Assembly (NCBI GenBank): GCA_027924645.1
Contig: BSBN01001365.1
Location: 62,001-126,000, forward strand
Source: Cunninghamia lanceolata
Taxonomy: Eukaryota > Streptophyta > Pinopsida > Cupressales > Cupressaceae
Direction of reading: 5' to 3'
Length of the DNA stretch: 64,000 nucleotides
Both the position numbers and the translations under genes were made by a program. The notes below the pieces were generated by a model. That model saw only the letters and a program-made list of their open reading frames with translations. It was not told the DNA's origin and made no database searches. The stretch's first letter is position 1. Each line of letters begins with the position of its first letter. Of the stretch, positions 1-12,223 are shown piece by piece.

Positions 1-84
1 CATTTATGATTTGATAATTGACTTTGTTACAACTAATCAATTATCAGCTGTGTAGTGTGTTGTCAATTCTGTATATATATCAAT

Positions 85-144
<60 letters not shown>

Positions 145-1575
145 AATGTTGCAAGGTGTGCGCCCTTGGTCTCCTTATTTGGAGAAACACTTGCTAGCTT
201 AGATTTCTATGGATTAGAGCTTCTTCCCTAGATGAGAGGTGTGGAGAAAGAGTGAGGAGAGATTTTATGGGATAAAATCCATGAGAGGAGCTTATGAGAA
301 GATCTTATTGATCTAATGTTATTTTGTATTCTTTTGAATACTTATTTATAACATTTGGTTTGTGTTTACAGTGATTTCTTGCAAAAGATATAATTCAAGG
401 TCTTTTTCTGAGTAGGTTGTGAGTGATTTTCTTGCACTTTTACCATGGCACAAGAGTCCATGTTGCTTCTTCTAACATTGTATTAAAGCTTGTTTTTGTA
501 GCATGGTATTTGAGTAGGTTCTTTCTAAAGTCATTTTGTTGTGAAAAACCAAATCTTATAGAGTGGGGAAATCCGTGCATGAGGCACCTTATTTATCTCC
601 CATCTCTCTTTTGTTTTTCCCACAATTATTTTTTTCCACTCTTTTCAATTTCTATTAAAATTTCTTTTGAGCAAGCAAAAAATTGTTCTGGGTAGTTTGA
701 AAATTGATTAAGGGTATTTTGGGAAATAATTTTCAATTTTGGAGTTTTTAGGTTTCTAAAAAATATTTTTTTTGCCATTTTGGGCATAAGAATGCAAATT
801 CTCAGTTTTAAGGGATTTTTTCATATTCCCTCAATTTCATTTACAACAAAAAATATTGTGTAATTAGCCCCTTATATGAAAAAAAACAATTTCTTTTTTT
901 TGGTTTAGGGATGAATTGGCCTAAAAAATCAGGTCTGATTGCCCGAACCTTGGGCAACTTGGCCGTTTGGACTGGTTTAAATTATCCTAGGTAGGGCAAA
1001 CCACAACCAAGCTTGACTGCAATTGACCCCAACCATGTTTGTGTCGATTTGGCCTAGCTGACCCTTTCAGAGCACAACAATCTTTCAAAGCCACCGACCT
1101 TGCTGTCCCAACTCCAAAACTGACCTGTCAACATACTTCTTGCATTGCTGACCTCCACTGACCTACCCTGTGTAAACCCAAAACGGTTGGATTTGACCTA
1201 AAACTATTCTCTTTTTTCATAAGTTCTAATTTTCACATCCCAATAAAATTATTTCATAGTATTTTTGTTTGGGATTGCTGTTAGAGACAGGTGGGTGGGC
1301 CCTGTGAGACATGAGATCACACTTTCCACACGAATTTTTGCACCAATTGATTTTCTAGTTGCAACTCCAAACTTCACACAATATTTTGTTGCTCAAGACT
1401 CTTTGGCATTGTTTTTTGAAAGTGCGTATTTTCTACAAAGATTCCAATATTGTCATCAAATTACCTTTAAATGGTACTGAAAACAATTTTTTTTACTTCC
1501 CATTTTCAACAAATATTGTAAAAAGGAAAATTGTTGTAATACTGATCATGATAAGTAGTTTTGAGGGAAAGATAT
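1..1575. other. no gene recognised; low-complexity start
   Basis: Apart from the microsatellite at 83-144 this stretch shows no open frame with recognisable protein similarity, no RNA gene and no clear repeat boundary. It is T-rich with scattered short stop-closed frames. It ends where decayed LTR P begins. Confidence 0.5.
83..144. repeat. (TC)n-(TA)n compound microsatellite
   Basis: About 40 bp of TC dinucleotides with one interruption pass directly into about 20 bp of TA dinucleotides. This is a simple sequence repeat and no function is implied. Confidence 0.95.
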
Positions 1576-2234
1576 TGTAATGTCCTCATTTTCGGTTTCT
1601 CTTGCAGTGCAGTTGGCACTAACCTTGTGGGTGTGTGTCAACGTTATCAGAGTGGTTATTTAAGGATTCCAATGAGCTCAGGTGGTCTAGAGGACTCATA
1701 TGCCACTTTCCGGGGTGATTTTTGACTTCTGGTGTGCTCTCCAAGAATCTTGGAGAGGGCGTCTATTTATAGTAAGTCGCCCGGTTGGCTCCGTTTATCA
1801 TTATTCTTCATTAGGATCACTCCAGTGCAGTTAGTTTTCGATTCGAATGCATTCCGACAGTATCCGCAAAATGGGTGTATTAATGGCTTTATTTTAATTA
1901 TTTTACTAAGGTCGCTAAATATTATTCAAAATATTTTAAAAGCACCTTAGTGTTATAGCTCATTGGAACCAGGATGAAATGTTTTAAATCATGGATGCAT
2001 TAAACATGGATCTTGCGTGTCAAATTATCATTATTTTAATTAAAAGGTCTTTTTCGGAGCTAAAATGGAGTTCTAATTAAAAGTGAATTTTAAAATATAA
2101 GCTTCTGGAGAGTTCAGTGGAAAAAGTATAAAAAGGCATTTGAGGGGCTCATTTGCATTATGCAGTTTATTCTATTTCTCTGTTTGAAACCCTTGTGGTT
2201 TCGGAGATCGAACTTGGTTCATCTCAGCCTTCTT

Positions 2235-2250
2235 GAGGACGAAAACCCTC
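2235..2250 (+). other. leader hairpin, ACGAAAAC loop (LTR P)
   Basis: Stem GAGG (2235-2238) pairs with CCTC (2247-2250) around loop ACGAAAAC (2239-2246). Flanking TTCTT and AAGAA can extend it beyond a bulge. Only one copy was seen here, against two in B, C, G and J. See the finding on the hairpin family. Confidence 0.6.
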
Positions 2251-2860
2251 TTGAAGAAGACTGGCTACGGTACTGAAAGATCTATTCTGGTTGGTATTTG
2301 TTGGAGATATCTTACAGGTATTTCACAATGCATTCATAGTTGGATTCAACAAATCTGTAATAGTCTCTTTAGAGACAAAGTTGCAGGTATTCCGGTCAGA
2401 TTGCAAACTCTTGGTGTTGGATGCCTGACTTGGAGTTTTATTTGGAGTTTGTTGGTGTCTTGAAGTTTTGAATGATTTATTTATGCTGGTCGATTTGGAG
2501 TTTGAAGTATATTTTTAATTGTGGATTAATGGCGTGGAATGGCATGACCATCTTGTGCCCTAGGCGCTGGGTTTTCTAACTTCAATGTTTGCAAATTTGT
2601 GCCCTGGATGTGGAGTTTTCTGAAAGCTTGGTTCGTGGTTCTCTTTGTCTAGTTGCTGCTGATTAAATTCTGAGACTCGTCCTTAAGCTGAGCATATTAT
2701 TTAGTGTTTGTTGGACTGCTGCAAACTCAGAGTTCATCATTGCTGTTCATACATTGGAGATTGGGTTTTCTTGCTTAGCGTGGCATCTATAGTGGAAGAA
2801 CCTATTGAAGGTGCAAATTATGTTTATTTCTGAATAACACATTCCGATTTTGTAATATGT

Positions 2861-4147
2861 TTGAATGAATGAATGAAAGATTTTAATAACGTCCACAAGG
2901 CCACAACAACCTAAGGGGGGCCTAGAACCACATAGCACGAACCACAAAACAGAGCAGCAAAAGCATTAAACAGTTTGAAGCCCCTTTTCGAGATTGGATC
3001 TCCTACAATGAATTTTGATCAATAAGTTTGCAGCTTTGTCTAGACTCGCCTCTTCAAACAAGGTGCTTAAATTGTTGATTTTCAAAATGACTTCATAGCT
3101 GGTACGAATGTCGCTGTATGCCGAGCACTCTATGATGAAATGCCACTTCGTCTCCACCACACCATTGTTGTAAAAAAGGCATATTCTATTTTTCCGCTCC
3201 TCTTTGGGAATCAACCACCTGCCTGTTTCACATCTAAGATGACGTGAGCTAGTCCTTATTTGAACAATCAACATTTTTGCTTTCCACTTAATATCCGCCC
3301 CTATGTAAGCTTCTTCATCATGATCCCATGTGGGGTTGAACTCTTTGATATAGTAAGCTTTTTTTCGTCCCTTTTGTTTAGTCCACATGTTGTGCCTAAA
3401 TTTTTCTCTAACATATTTTTTTATTTCCTCGTTAGCATGTGGGCACTCCTGCATATTAATGTCCCATTTCTTTAACCACTTGTCGTTTTGCTTCCTCCAT
3501 GTCTTCTTTCTTCTATTTAGCTCTTCCTCCATAATTAGCTTAGGCCAATGGTGGCTTTCCATATTTTGAGTCTTCATTAGGTAACTTAATAGACGGACCA
3601 TCACTGAGGCCTCCAAAGGGAACGTACCCGTTTCCGCCAATAAAATCTCATATGGGACAACAATCTTAATTTTAATAATGCTTATGATGAGATGCTTTTG
3701 GATCCTCTCAACTTGCTTCCATTTCTGATCAGACATATTGCTGCCCCAAATTTCACAACCATAAAGGATCACAGGAATAACAAGCAAACTAAAAAGAGTT
3801 CTCTTGGTTTTCCAGTCCCATAATTCCACATTCCTACATCTATTCTGGAGGGAATAAAGTGCTTTCCAGCCCCCCTAAATTTGTTTTGCCCTGAACGTTT
3901 CCCAACTGAGCTTGTTGTGAAAATCAAGCCTGAGGTATTTATACTCATCCACTATTTCTAGAGGGCTGCCTTCAAAAAGAAAGCTAAAATGCTTCTTTTT
4001 TCTCCGCAACGAGAAGATCATCACGTTGGTCTTGTTAGTGTTCACTTGCATCCCCACTTCTTGACAGAAGGTTTCCAACGCCCTCAAGTGTTTGTAATCT
4101 CTGAGTTCTTTAATGGCACAATATGGTGTTATTTGCAAATCAGATCA
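2861..4147 (-). pseudogene. LINE (non-LTR retrotransposon) ORF2 3' part, 5'-truncated
   Basis: A minus-strand frame from about 4147 to 2966 encodes the C-terminal half of a non-LTR reverse transcriptase: the palm/thumb segment with FCQEVGMQVN and the EYKYL block, then the post-RT region with GWKALYSLQ and LYGCEIWG, and a C-terminal Cys/His-rich part (residues like CETGRW, CLFYN, HFIIEC). One in-frame TAG at 3875-3877 breaks it; the frame is otherwise open to the stop at 2966. Another stop at 4145-4147 marks the upstream limit, so the catalytic FADD part, endonuclease and ORF1 are missing, as is usual for 5'-truncated LINE copies. The 3' end is a short (TTCA)n tail on the minus strand (TGAA repeats at about 2861-2878). 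It sits inside decayed LTR P. Class is certain; clade is not determined. Confidence 0.85.
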
Positions 4148-5092
4148 GGGCTTTGTATTCCTGTGATTATTGAACGAATATTTACTTTGGTAATCTTTAA
4201 TTTGAGTTGCATGTTTAATTTTTGCAATTCTTTGCAAGACTGAAACAAAACATTAAAACCATCAAGCAAATAGTTTGTTAAAATGACATGGTAAAGAATG
4301 CAAATATTTATATTAATAATTATATTTGTTATTTATATTTAATAGTATATATTATATATTATATTTATATTAATTTATAATATTGCATTAGCATTTATAT
4401 AATACTTAATTTATTATTTAAATATATTATTTAATCGATTACAATATTTTAATGTCATACATATCTTTAATTTGTATGAATAATACATAATTGATTCAAT
4501 TATAAATTACTAATATAGGGACATGACAGGTATCCATTCCTGTTATCCCCTCATCTGATCATTTCCTTTCCCTTTCTGTATGATTGGTTCCTTTGAATTT
4601 ACATACGTATGATAGGAGAATGAGATCACAAAACGTGCCCAGAAGCCATCTCTTCTAAGCCCAAGGGCGGTACCCTTTGTACCCCCTTGGCCCCAGTGGG
4701 ATTATTCGATACCCCCTAGAGGGGTGGCGTACCTAGAAGAGTGCCCCAACTCCGTTATCCCTCTTGCACCACATTTCCTCCATCATAGTAACCATAACAC
4801 TCATGCAAGAATCCACATTAATGCACAATAAACTAATCAAACTCATAGTTGCAAACAATTCTATCAACCATACAAATGAGTCATGAAGATGATATCACAA
4901 TATGCATAATCATATCTAAACACCCATAGGTCCTACCACACATATTAACTTACAAATCTACAATCACAAGATAGCTTATGCAAACAAAAATTCTATGGTT
5001 TGCTTGCTGTTCTGTTTCTCTTCCTCCTTCAAATATGCATACTTCTATTTCAAATCTGCATATGATATCTTTGGTGCTGTATATGGTTTATC
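4148..5092. other. AT-rich stretch without genes
   Basis: The part at about 4290-4450 is extremely AT-rich with many short TATA/TTTAA runs. The rest has no coding signal. The inverted-looking GGGGGTA/TACCCCC phrases near 4670-4720 are short and were not resolved into an element. Confidence 0.5.
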
Positions 5093-8000
5093 TTTTCTGT
5101 AACATCCCGCCATGCAACCCTGAAGGGTACGAGCCAAAAGAGAGCAAGAATTTTTTTTTTGAATATAAAGTGATAACATACACACAATACAGTTGCCGAC
5201 TCGGTAGATCGACAACATTCATGGCCAAGTATGGCCAAATGTACAACCCTAAGGAGAGGACTAAATCACCCTCCAGCGAAACATTGCTAAAGCTACATTC
5301 ATTTTAAACACCAAATTCAAATATTCCTAATACCCATTTCCACTTTTAAACATAGAGCTATAATGATCATCATAGAACACGTGGGTCTGATACCAACACC
5401 GAAAACCGTAAGCCAAATATAAAACATCTCATTTCTTCTCATTAAAATAATTTACATCATCTCTCTCAAGAGAGTACTAATTACACAAGTACAATGGCAT
5501 AGCTGGGAATAAGATACAATAACAGGTAAAATAAGTACAAGAGAGAGAACATCTCCAACTAGTGCTCCAATAACTTGTACACCGGTCCCCAATGGTGGTG
5601 GCAACGCCTCCCAACTATGTGGACTCAAAAGAGACCACCCCACCGTGCTCGGAGGTAGTCACAAGGCCATCTGGCACCGTTCACACAAGGGGGTAAAGGC
5701 TTACACACAAAAGACATGGTGCAAACACGACAATCAAGCTCACAAGCACAACACACTAGGATACGCTATCCACACTATGGATACAACTCAGATAACCACA
5801 ATAAGGACTAGATATTAAACAAGCATATGGGAGTGTCATCGCATAGCTCGAAGGAATGGCTCATGCAGAACCGACTAGCTCTCATACGGACAAGCCTAGC
5901 CGATCATGCCCATGGTCGTCGACTCTCAAGACGGAAAGGGCCTTTTGAAGTCATCCTTAGCCTGAACAAGCATTCAAGGTCTGAAATCGGGCAACCAATT
6001 ATCTTTTATTAATGTGTAAAGCCCCAGGTTTGTTTTAATGTTACCACTTGATTACGGAACAACCCCAACAAAAAGGCAAGATAAGAAACGACCCTTCCCG
6101 ACCTCTTTCCCGTAAGCTATGTTCGCTAATCAACAATAATATACACATAAATTGAACAAGCTAATAACTGTATTACATAAGAGATCTAGTGACATCAAGA
6201 GCAGCAATAGGACAGTGTAGGCAGCAGGATACTTTCTGGATTCAAGACGTTTAATTAATGTTGTGAAGAGTAGAAGAAGGAATTATTTTGCTGCCATCAT
6301 AGTGAAGGGTTCACAATAGCATTTGGTTTGTTAAACATGCCCCCACGGAGCAGCTATAGAGCTGTGATGAACCTTCGAGTATGTGCTGTTTTCCACACTG
6401 CAACAAGCTGATTTCCAAGATTTTGCAAGATGAATTATAGGAAGCACTCACACAAGGTATTGGGGTACAATAATACCCCTTCATTCCATATAAAATAACT
6501 CCCATAACATCAATGCTTACACACAAAGATAGGGCTTAGGTATAGCTTTCATACCGTCATGATAGCCTAATAAAAGACTAGTGTTTCTTTTCTACTAAGA
6601 GGCCTCATGCCTTATAGATAGGAAAACCATAAAGGTAGACGAGCAATGGACCATGGATCATCATAGATCACTTTCTCATAAGTACACAATACAAAAGATA
6701 TAATAACCCATGCACATGCATTCACAATTACAGGAATTAAATTGGATCTGAACCGTTTCCATCATTATAAACAGGGACAGTTTTCTCGTGGAGATTATGG
6801 GTGATGCTAAATGAAGCAATCTGAAAACTAGGCTTACACTATGATAATGTGCAGCACCAAATCTCCAATAATGATGAGGGGACATCCACCAAAGCATAAC
6901 GGAAGGGAAATTTTTTTTAGATGTTGTAGTTGGAAAAGTTGCGGCAGACATGTATGCCAAATGGGGAAGCAAAGACAAGGCATGTAACTGATTGACAGAA
7001 TGCCTCAGAGCAATGTCATCTCATGGGACGCACTGATTGCAGGATACGCACAAAAAGGATTTGTTAATAAGGCTTTAGAAACTTTTAAGCAAATGCCACT
7101 GGCAGGTGAAAGACCGAATTCTACAACCTTTGCCAGCATCCTCCCTGCGTGGGTCAAAAAGGGAGCTTAGGAACAGGGTGTGGACATCCGTCAAAACATA
7201 ATGGAAGGGGTTATTTTGTCAGATGTTGGAGATGCAACTGCGCTGGCAGACATGAACGCAAAATGTGGAAGCATAGACAATGCACGTGAACTGCTAGGCA
7301 AAATGCCTCAAAGTGACGTCACCTCAAGGAATGCGCTGATTGCGGGATATGCACAAAATGGATTTGTTAATAAGGCTTTAGAAACTTTTAAGCAATGCAA
7401 CTGGCAGATGTAAAGCCACGTTCCACAATCGTAGCCAACATCCTCACTGCCCGTGCCATAATGGGGCTTTGGAATAGGATATGGACATCCATTAAAATAT
7501 AACGGAAGGGGGGTTTTGTCAGTAGTTTAAGTTGCAAGTGCCATTGACAGGCATAAAGCTAAACTCCTAAACTTTTACAAGCATTCTCTCTACCAATACC
7601 ACGAATGAGAGCTTAGAAACAGGGTAAAGACTTCCATTAATAAAGACACGAGATCTGCAAGCATAAAACCAGATGTAAAACTGCCTTGGATACCATGGAT
7701 TTGCAGAGACAGTGCCAAACTTACCCGGAAATTATAAAAATCGTAGGGAATAGAGTGAGATTCAGATGCTCCTTCTCCTCTCTCGAGTCCAGAAACCCTA
7801 GCTGCCTCTCCATTTTCCCCTAAATCCAGAGCATGAGTTGTCCTCTGTGAATGAGTAAAAAAATAATTGTATCTCCCCCCTGCCTTTTTCTTCCTTTTCA
7901 TTACTTATATTTTATTTCACTCCCAAGGTCAACGAAGGAGATATTTTGGGATTAGTTTAAGAGGCCAATTAACATATGACCAAAACTGACCCCAAACTCC

Positions 8001-8701
8001 AATATAAAAAGGGAACTTTAAAAATAAAATAAACAATTATCAACGCTCACAAATTGATTATTTAAAACCACATAAAATCCCTGTTCACAAAACCACGCAA
8101 ATATCATCATTCAAATCACCGATATGACATACCAAATAAACCACATAATGACTTAATGCCAAACCAAAATAAAATACCAACAACCCATAACGGGGTACCA
8201 CCATAAACAGTACTGGCAAATCACATAAGACCAGAAGGCAAACCGGACGTTACCGCTAGTTAACTGGAAGGTAAACACATATCACGGAATCACTACACTA
8301 ACCGGGTGCAGTGGGCTAGGCTAGGGGACGTTTGGCTTGTGACTATCTCTAGTAACCACCATTGGGGAATAAGAGTACGCTCAGGCCTGTGAGTCCAGGC
8401 GGAGTCGATACCCAATACCTGCATCACTCCGATCACACGTCAAAGCACATGTGCATATAACATACATCATAGCCGAAGCAACAATAAGCATTAGGAAGAG
8501 GGTCATGACATCGTAAGTCTACGAGTGTTACGACATCATCCCTTTCCTGTCCATGATCCTACAAATGCAATGATAACAGTATATAAGCATATAAGCATGT
8601 AATCCTGCATAATAACTAATCATGTCAACATCATAATAATATCGAACTTCATCAAGGAAAAGCAACAACTAAAATACGAACACGGTGGTTGTTACATTTT
8701 C
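5093..8701. mobile_element. unit N: LTR-like element with TTTTC target-site duplication
   Basis: The unit 5098-8696 begins TGTAACA and ends TGTTACA, perfect 7-bp inverted termini with TG...CA, and is flanked by the direct repeat TTTTC (5093-5097 and 8697-8701). This is the signature of integrase-mediated insertion. I see no pair of long direct repeats inside, so it may be a 3.6 kb solo LTR or a non-autonomous derivative. On the minus strand TGGTATCAGACC occurs near 5400, resembling a Met-tRNA primer binding site, which would favour minus orientation; it lies only about 300 bp from that strand's 3' end, which is not the normal place. A PPR pseudogene lies inside on the plus strand. No pol coding was seen. 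Confidence 0.6.
6885..7650 (+). pseudogene. PPR (pentatricopeptide repeat, PLS-type) protein fragment
   Basis: Several degenerate PPR units are readable. They include DIHQSITEG near 6888, ALIAGYAQKGFVNKALETF near 7035, STTFASIL near 7120, DIRQNIMEG near 7183, MNAKCGSIDNARELL near 7254 and again ALIAGYAQNGFVNKALETF near 7335. They follow the order of land-plant PLS-class PPR proteins, which bind organellar RNA. The reading frame is broken by at least one frameshift near 6990, a stop at about 7168, and loss of frame after 7413, where only weak similarity continues. There is no start codon, targeting peptide or E/DYW tail. The fragment lies inside transposable unit N, so it was either captured by the element or was the target. 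It cannot be functional. Confidence 0.85.
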
Positions 8702-9493
8702 ACTCCATACATTACTCTTCCTCCTCCAACTCTGAAATATATTTCTTAATCAGATTCTTCTTATTTTTTTCTTCCTATCCTCCCTAACTCCTACTCATCT
8801 TATTCTTATATGTCATATCTCTTATGAAGGGAGGCATCCCTTTGAAGAGGGATGTCCCCTCATAGAGATCGCTGGCCCCCCCTCAAATATTAATTGCAGC
8901 CCTTAGTGCTGCTTTGTATTAGTTATAGAGTGATCGCTGCATGTTAGGATCGCAGCCTATAAACAATGAATGGTTTATATTTTATTTTGATCACATTCCT
9001 TTATCGTTGGCCATCGGCAGTCTTTAAACTTAGTTTAATTCAAATTTTGGCGCTAACCTTTAGGATAAGTAATCGCTGCCTTTAATCATTTGTGATTCCC
9101 TTTATTAATAAGGACCGATACTTCCTTTATCATCTGTTGCTACTTGGATGACAATGTAATAACATTAAATATATATTTAATAACATTTATTTATATACAT
9201 TAATAATCATATAATGTAGTAATATATATTTAATAATATTTATTTATATATATCAACAATAATAACATTAATATTATATTATATTATATATTATAATATA
9301 TGATAATAATATTAAATTGTCAATGATATATATATATATATATATATTTATAATTACATTTATATTTGTTATAAATATAATGTATCTTAAAATATATATT
9401 ATATTTCAATAATATTATTTCTTGATTATTCAATTTGACTTCATTGTTTCATCATGATGTTTAAGTCTTTAATTCAAATAATGCCTTAATATC
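8702..9493. other. AT-rich stretch without genes
   Basis: Between elements N and O the sequence is strongly AT-rich, especially 9160-9430 with TATATA runs. No coding frame, RNA gene or element boundary was recognised. Confidence 0.5.
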
Positions 9494-9498
9494 GGGAC

Positions 9499-9743
9499 TA
9501 TTACAGAAACTGTAATAGTTTATTGAACATAATCGAATGAGACTTACATCAGAGAGCTACAACTCTTTATAGAGAGGAAAAACATACTAAAGAAGGACTG
9601 ACAGCTTGCATAACGCAAAAGCTTCAGTTAACAAACCAATGCAGAAAGGAAATGACTAAATATGAAAGAAAACCTATCTAATAGGAGAAAAGCAGGGAAA
9701 CAGCGAGTGACCATTAAATAGAAATAGCTAATTTATCCTAATA
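9499..9743 (-). repeat. 3' LTR of element O
   Basis: A 245-bp direct repeat of 11979-12223, outer end TATTACAG on the plus strand. The adjacent polypurine tract is at 9744-9753. Confidence 0.9.
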
Positions 9744-9862
9744 CCCCCCCTTAATGGTCACTGTACTAACTAAAACAGAATTGCCCCCTCTGAATGGAGA
9801 CAACAGAAATAGATATAGGCTGATCCACGAGCAACTTGACAAAACAGACAGAGGAGATTGGC

Positions 9863-10729
9863 CTAGAAGGCGTAGAAAGTAGACTCCTTCTGCTCAGTAT
9901 GCTCTGCAACGTGTGCTGATGGATTTGAAGCTTCAGACTTGGACTGCTTAGCAGCCAAGCGTTTCCGGCAATCCTTTTTCATATGCCCAAACTTGTGACA
10001 GTAATTGCACTGGATGTATTTCTTGGATGGGTCCTGTGATTGACCCTGACTGAACTGCTGCGAGGGCTGATTAGGACCCTGATACTGCTGGAAGGACTTG
10101 GCAGTAAATACCTGTTTTGAGGAGGAGGAAGAAGCACTGCTACCAAACTGTTGTTTCCATCAATCCTGCTGCAAGAGTTTGTTGCACAGATCGGGGAACG
10201 TCAGACTAACATTAGATGAAGTAATGTTAAGAGTTTCGATAAAGTGTTCATAAGATGATGGTAGACTTTTCAGAGTGATCACTACCATATCTTCTTCCAT
10301 CTTCCGACCAATTGCCGTCAACTGATCACGGATGTCCTTGATTTTTGTGAGATGCTCTTGCAGAGACATCTCATCATCCATCATCATTGAGAAGAGCATG
10401 TTCTTGAGAAAGAATGCCCGGCTTTTGTCAGAGGTTTCATGAAGGTCCTTCAGTGATTCCCAAATTTCTTTTGCTGTTTTCCCAGACGGAACCTGAGGCA
10501 GTTGATCATCGGTGATCGATAGCTTGATAAGCATTACCGCTTCACGATTTTGCTCATCGAATCTATCCTGATCCTTACCCGCCACTTGAGGATGTGTAGT
10601 TGTACCCAAAACAATCTGGTCCAAACACCGATACTCAAAAATAGTCATCATCCGCTGCTTCCAGGTGTTGTAATTTTTGCCATTGAATCTCTGACTGCCC
10701 TCCAACAGAATGTTGGTCAAAGGTGCCAT
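9863..10729 (-). pseudogene. gag: copia-type gag with one in-frame TGA
   Basis: ATG at 10727-10729 opens a frame of 189 codons to a TGA at 10160-10162; the same frame then stays open for about 99 more codons to a TAG at 9863. The N-terminal part has the copia gag (UBN2/DUF4219-like) pattern: FNGKNYNTWKQRM near residue 15, then KEIWESLKDLHE and the SLPSSYEHFIETL block. The part after the TGA is rich in Ser/Gln and holds a zinc knuckle CNYCHKFGHMKKDC (C-X2-C-X4-H-X4-C), as expected for a nucleocapsid. The total, 288 residues, is near the usual size of such gags. Gag would form the particle that packages the element RNA. The TGA separates capsid from nucleocapsid, so this copy is probably defective unless the stop is read through. 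It is the only coding region in the element. Confidence 0.85.
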
Positions 10730-11960
10730 GCTTCACGTTTTCCAAGACACGAAAAGACGAATTATAAGCAGTGGGCACAGAAACTGAAGCAGATAGACGG
10801 CACAAACAGCAAACAGAAAATCTTTACACAGATTTCGAAAATATGTAATAAGCTGACTCGAAAATCTGAACACGGATATCGAGGTACGGATCTCGAGATA
10901 AATCCGAATCACGGATTTCAAACTTCAGATCCCGAGAGTACGGATAACACATATTCAGAATATCTGAACACGAACTTCAAGGTAAATCAGAAAGTAAAGT
11001 TGCATTTCTGCTGGTAATTGTGGAACCACAGAAGTCACCAAAACAAAGATCAGATGCCGCCGATAGAGCACATAAAATCACAGTAACCTGAAAAAAAAAC
11101 GAAGCTGAAGACAAGAATGCCAAGGAGAGAGGCACGGCCAGAAGAAATCCTCCTCTAGAAAAAAACCACGTCCGAACAGATCCCTCGAACACTGCAGAAA
11201 ATTGGAAGGAACAAATCGCGAATGTTTACAGAAGATGCTCGCCAGGGAACCCATGTGACCACAGAAGTCTCCAAATCTTGGCCACAAACAGAGAACGCAC
11301 TCAGAAATCACATCCTCAGACCTGCAGATCATGAGCCCTAATTGGACCCAGCGAATGTAAAAACTGTTGACTGAGAATGAGGCATGACAACCACCGAACT
11401 GGACCCAGCGACCCGAGATGCCATGAAACCCGCCGCGATTTAGAGAAGAGAACCAAAAAAAATGCGATCAAGAGGGCACAAAATTGCGGCTTAAAAAAAC
11501 GCGAATAGATACACAACTTGCCACAGGTATAGACGTTTGCAACTTGTGAGTCTGAAAACGACACCCAAATACAAAATGCAAAGACGCGAACACAGAGGAA
11601 CTTCAAAAAGTCATTAAAAAAACCATCGCATTAAACACAGACGTGAACCTTCAGAAACGCATTCGCCGATAAGAACAACGACCCAGATTTTAGAACGACT
11701 TCAGAGTGTGAAGCCCGCCCAAACAAAAAAATGCAACTTCTTATAAACGCGATTTGCAAAAGAAAGACCCCATGATTTTAGCAGGAGACGTGATTTTTAG
11801 ACGCGAAATCTTGCCAGAAAACGACCACGACCTCTGAAACACAGAGTCTTCAGATAAAAAAACGTGACTTCAGGAAAGGAAACCTCAAAATTGGAAATCA
11901 CGTTCAGACAGGTACGGCCGCCTGTACGACGCCGTACGACGTACGGAATACAAAGAGCCT

Positions 11961-11978
11961 ATTCTGGCTCTAATACCA
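11961..11978 (-). promoter_or_regulatory. primer binding site of element O (initiator Met tRNA)
   Basis: On the minus strand TGGTATTAGAGCCAGAAT directly follows the LTR end. It differs from the canonical TGGTATCAGAGCC at one base. It primes minus-strand DNA synthesis and fixes the element's orientation. Confidence 0.85.
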
Positions 11979-12223
11979 TGTTACAGAAACTGTAAGAGTT
12001 TATTGAACATAATCGAATGAGACTTACATCAGAGAGCTACAGCTCTTTATAGAGAGGAAAAACATACTAAAGAAGGACTGACAGCTTGCATAAAGCAAAA
12101 GCTTCAGTTAACAAACCAATGCAGAAAGGAAATGACTAAATATGAAAGAAAACCTATCTAATAGGAGAAAAGCAGGGAAACAATGAGTGACCATTAAATA
12201 GAAATAGCTAATTTGTCCTAATA
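11979..12223 (-). repeat. 5' LTR of element O
   Basis: A 245-bp direct repeat of 9499-9743. On the plus strand it runs from TGTTACAG to CCTAATA and is followed by the TSD copy GGGAC. Confidence 0.9.

Larger units (their letters stand above)
1576..4260 (+). mobile_element. decayed LTR (P), interrupted by a LINE
   Basis: It starts with TGTAATGTCCTC, a close match to the TGTAATGTCCCC start of the gypsy LTRs further along. A TATA box (TATAAAAA) lies at 2127-2134 and a hairpin with the ACGAAAAC loop 108 bp later, the layout seen in LTRs B, C, F, G and J. A minus-strand LINE fills 2861-4147. After it, AT-rich LTR-like sequence continues, but no ATTACA end or primer binding site was found, so the 3' boundary is approximate. 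No TSD can be given. Confidence 0.5.

Noticed and set aside
423..695. 90-codon frame near the left end
   Set aside because: It lacks an ATG at its start, is Phe/Ser-rich from T-rich DNA, and shows no motif.
9160..9430. AT-rich stretch as a matrix attachment region or origin
   Set aside because: Composition alone; no specific motif was seen.
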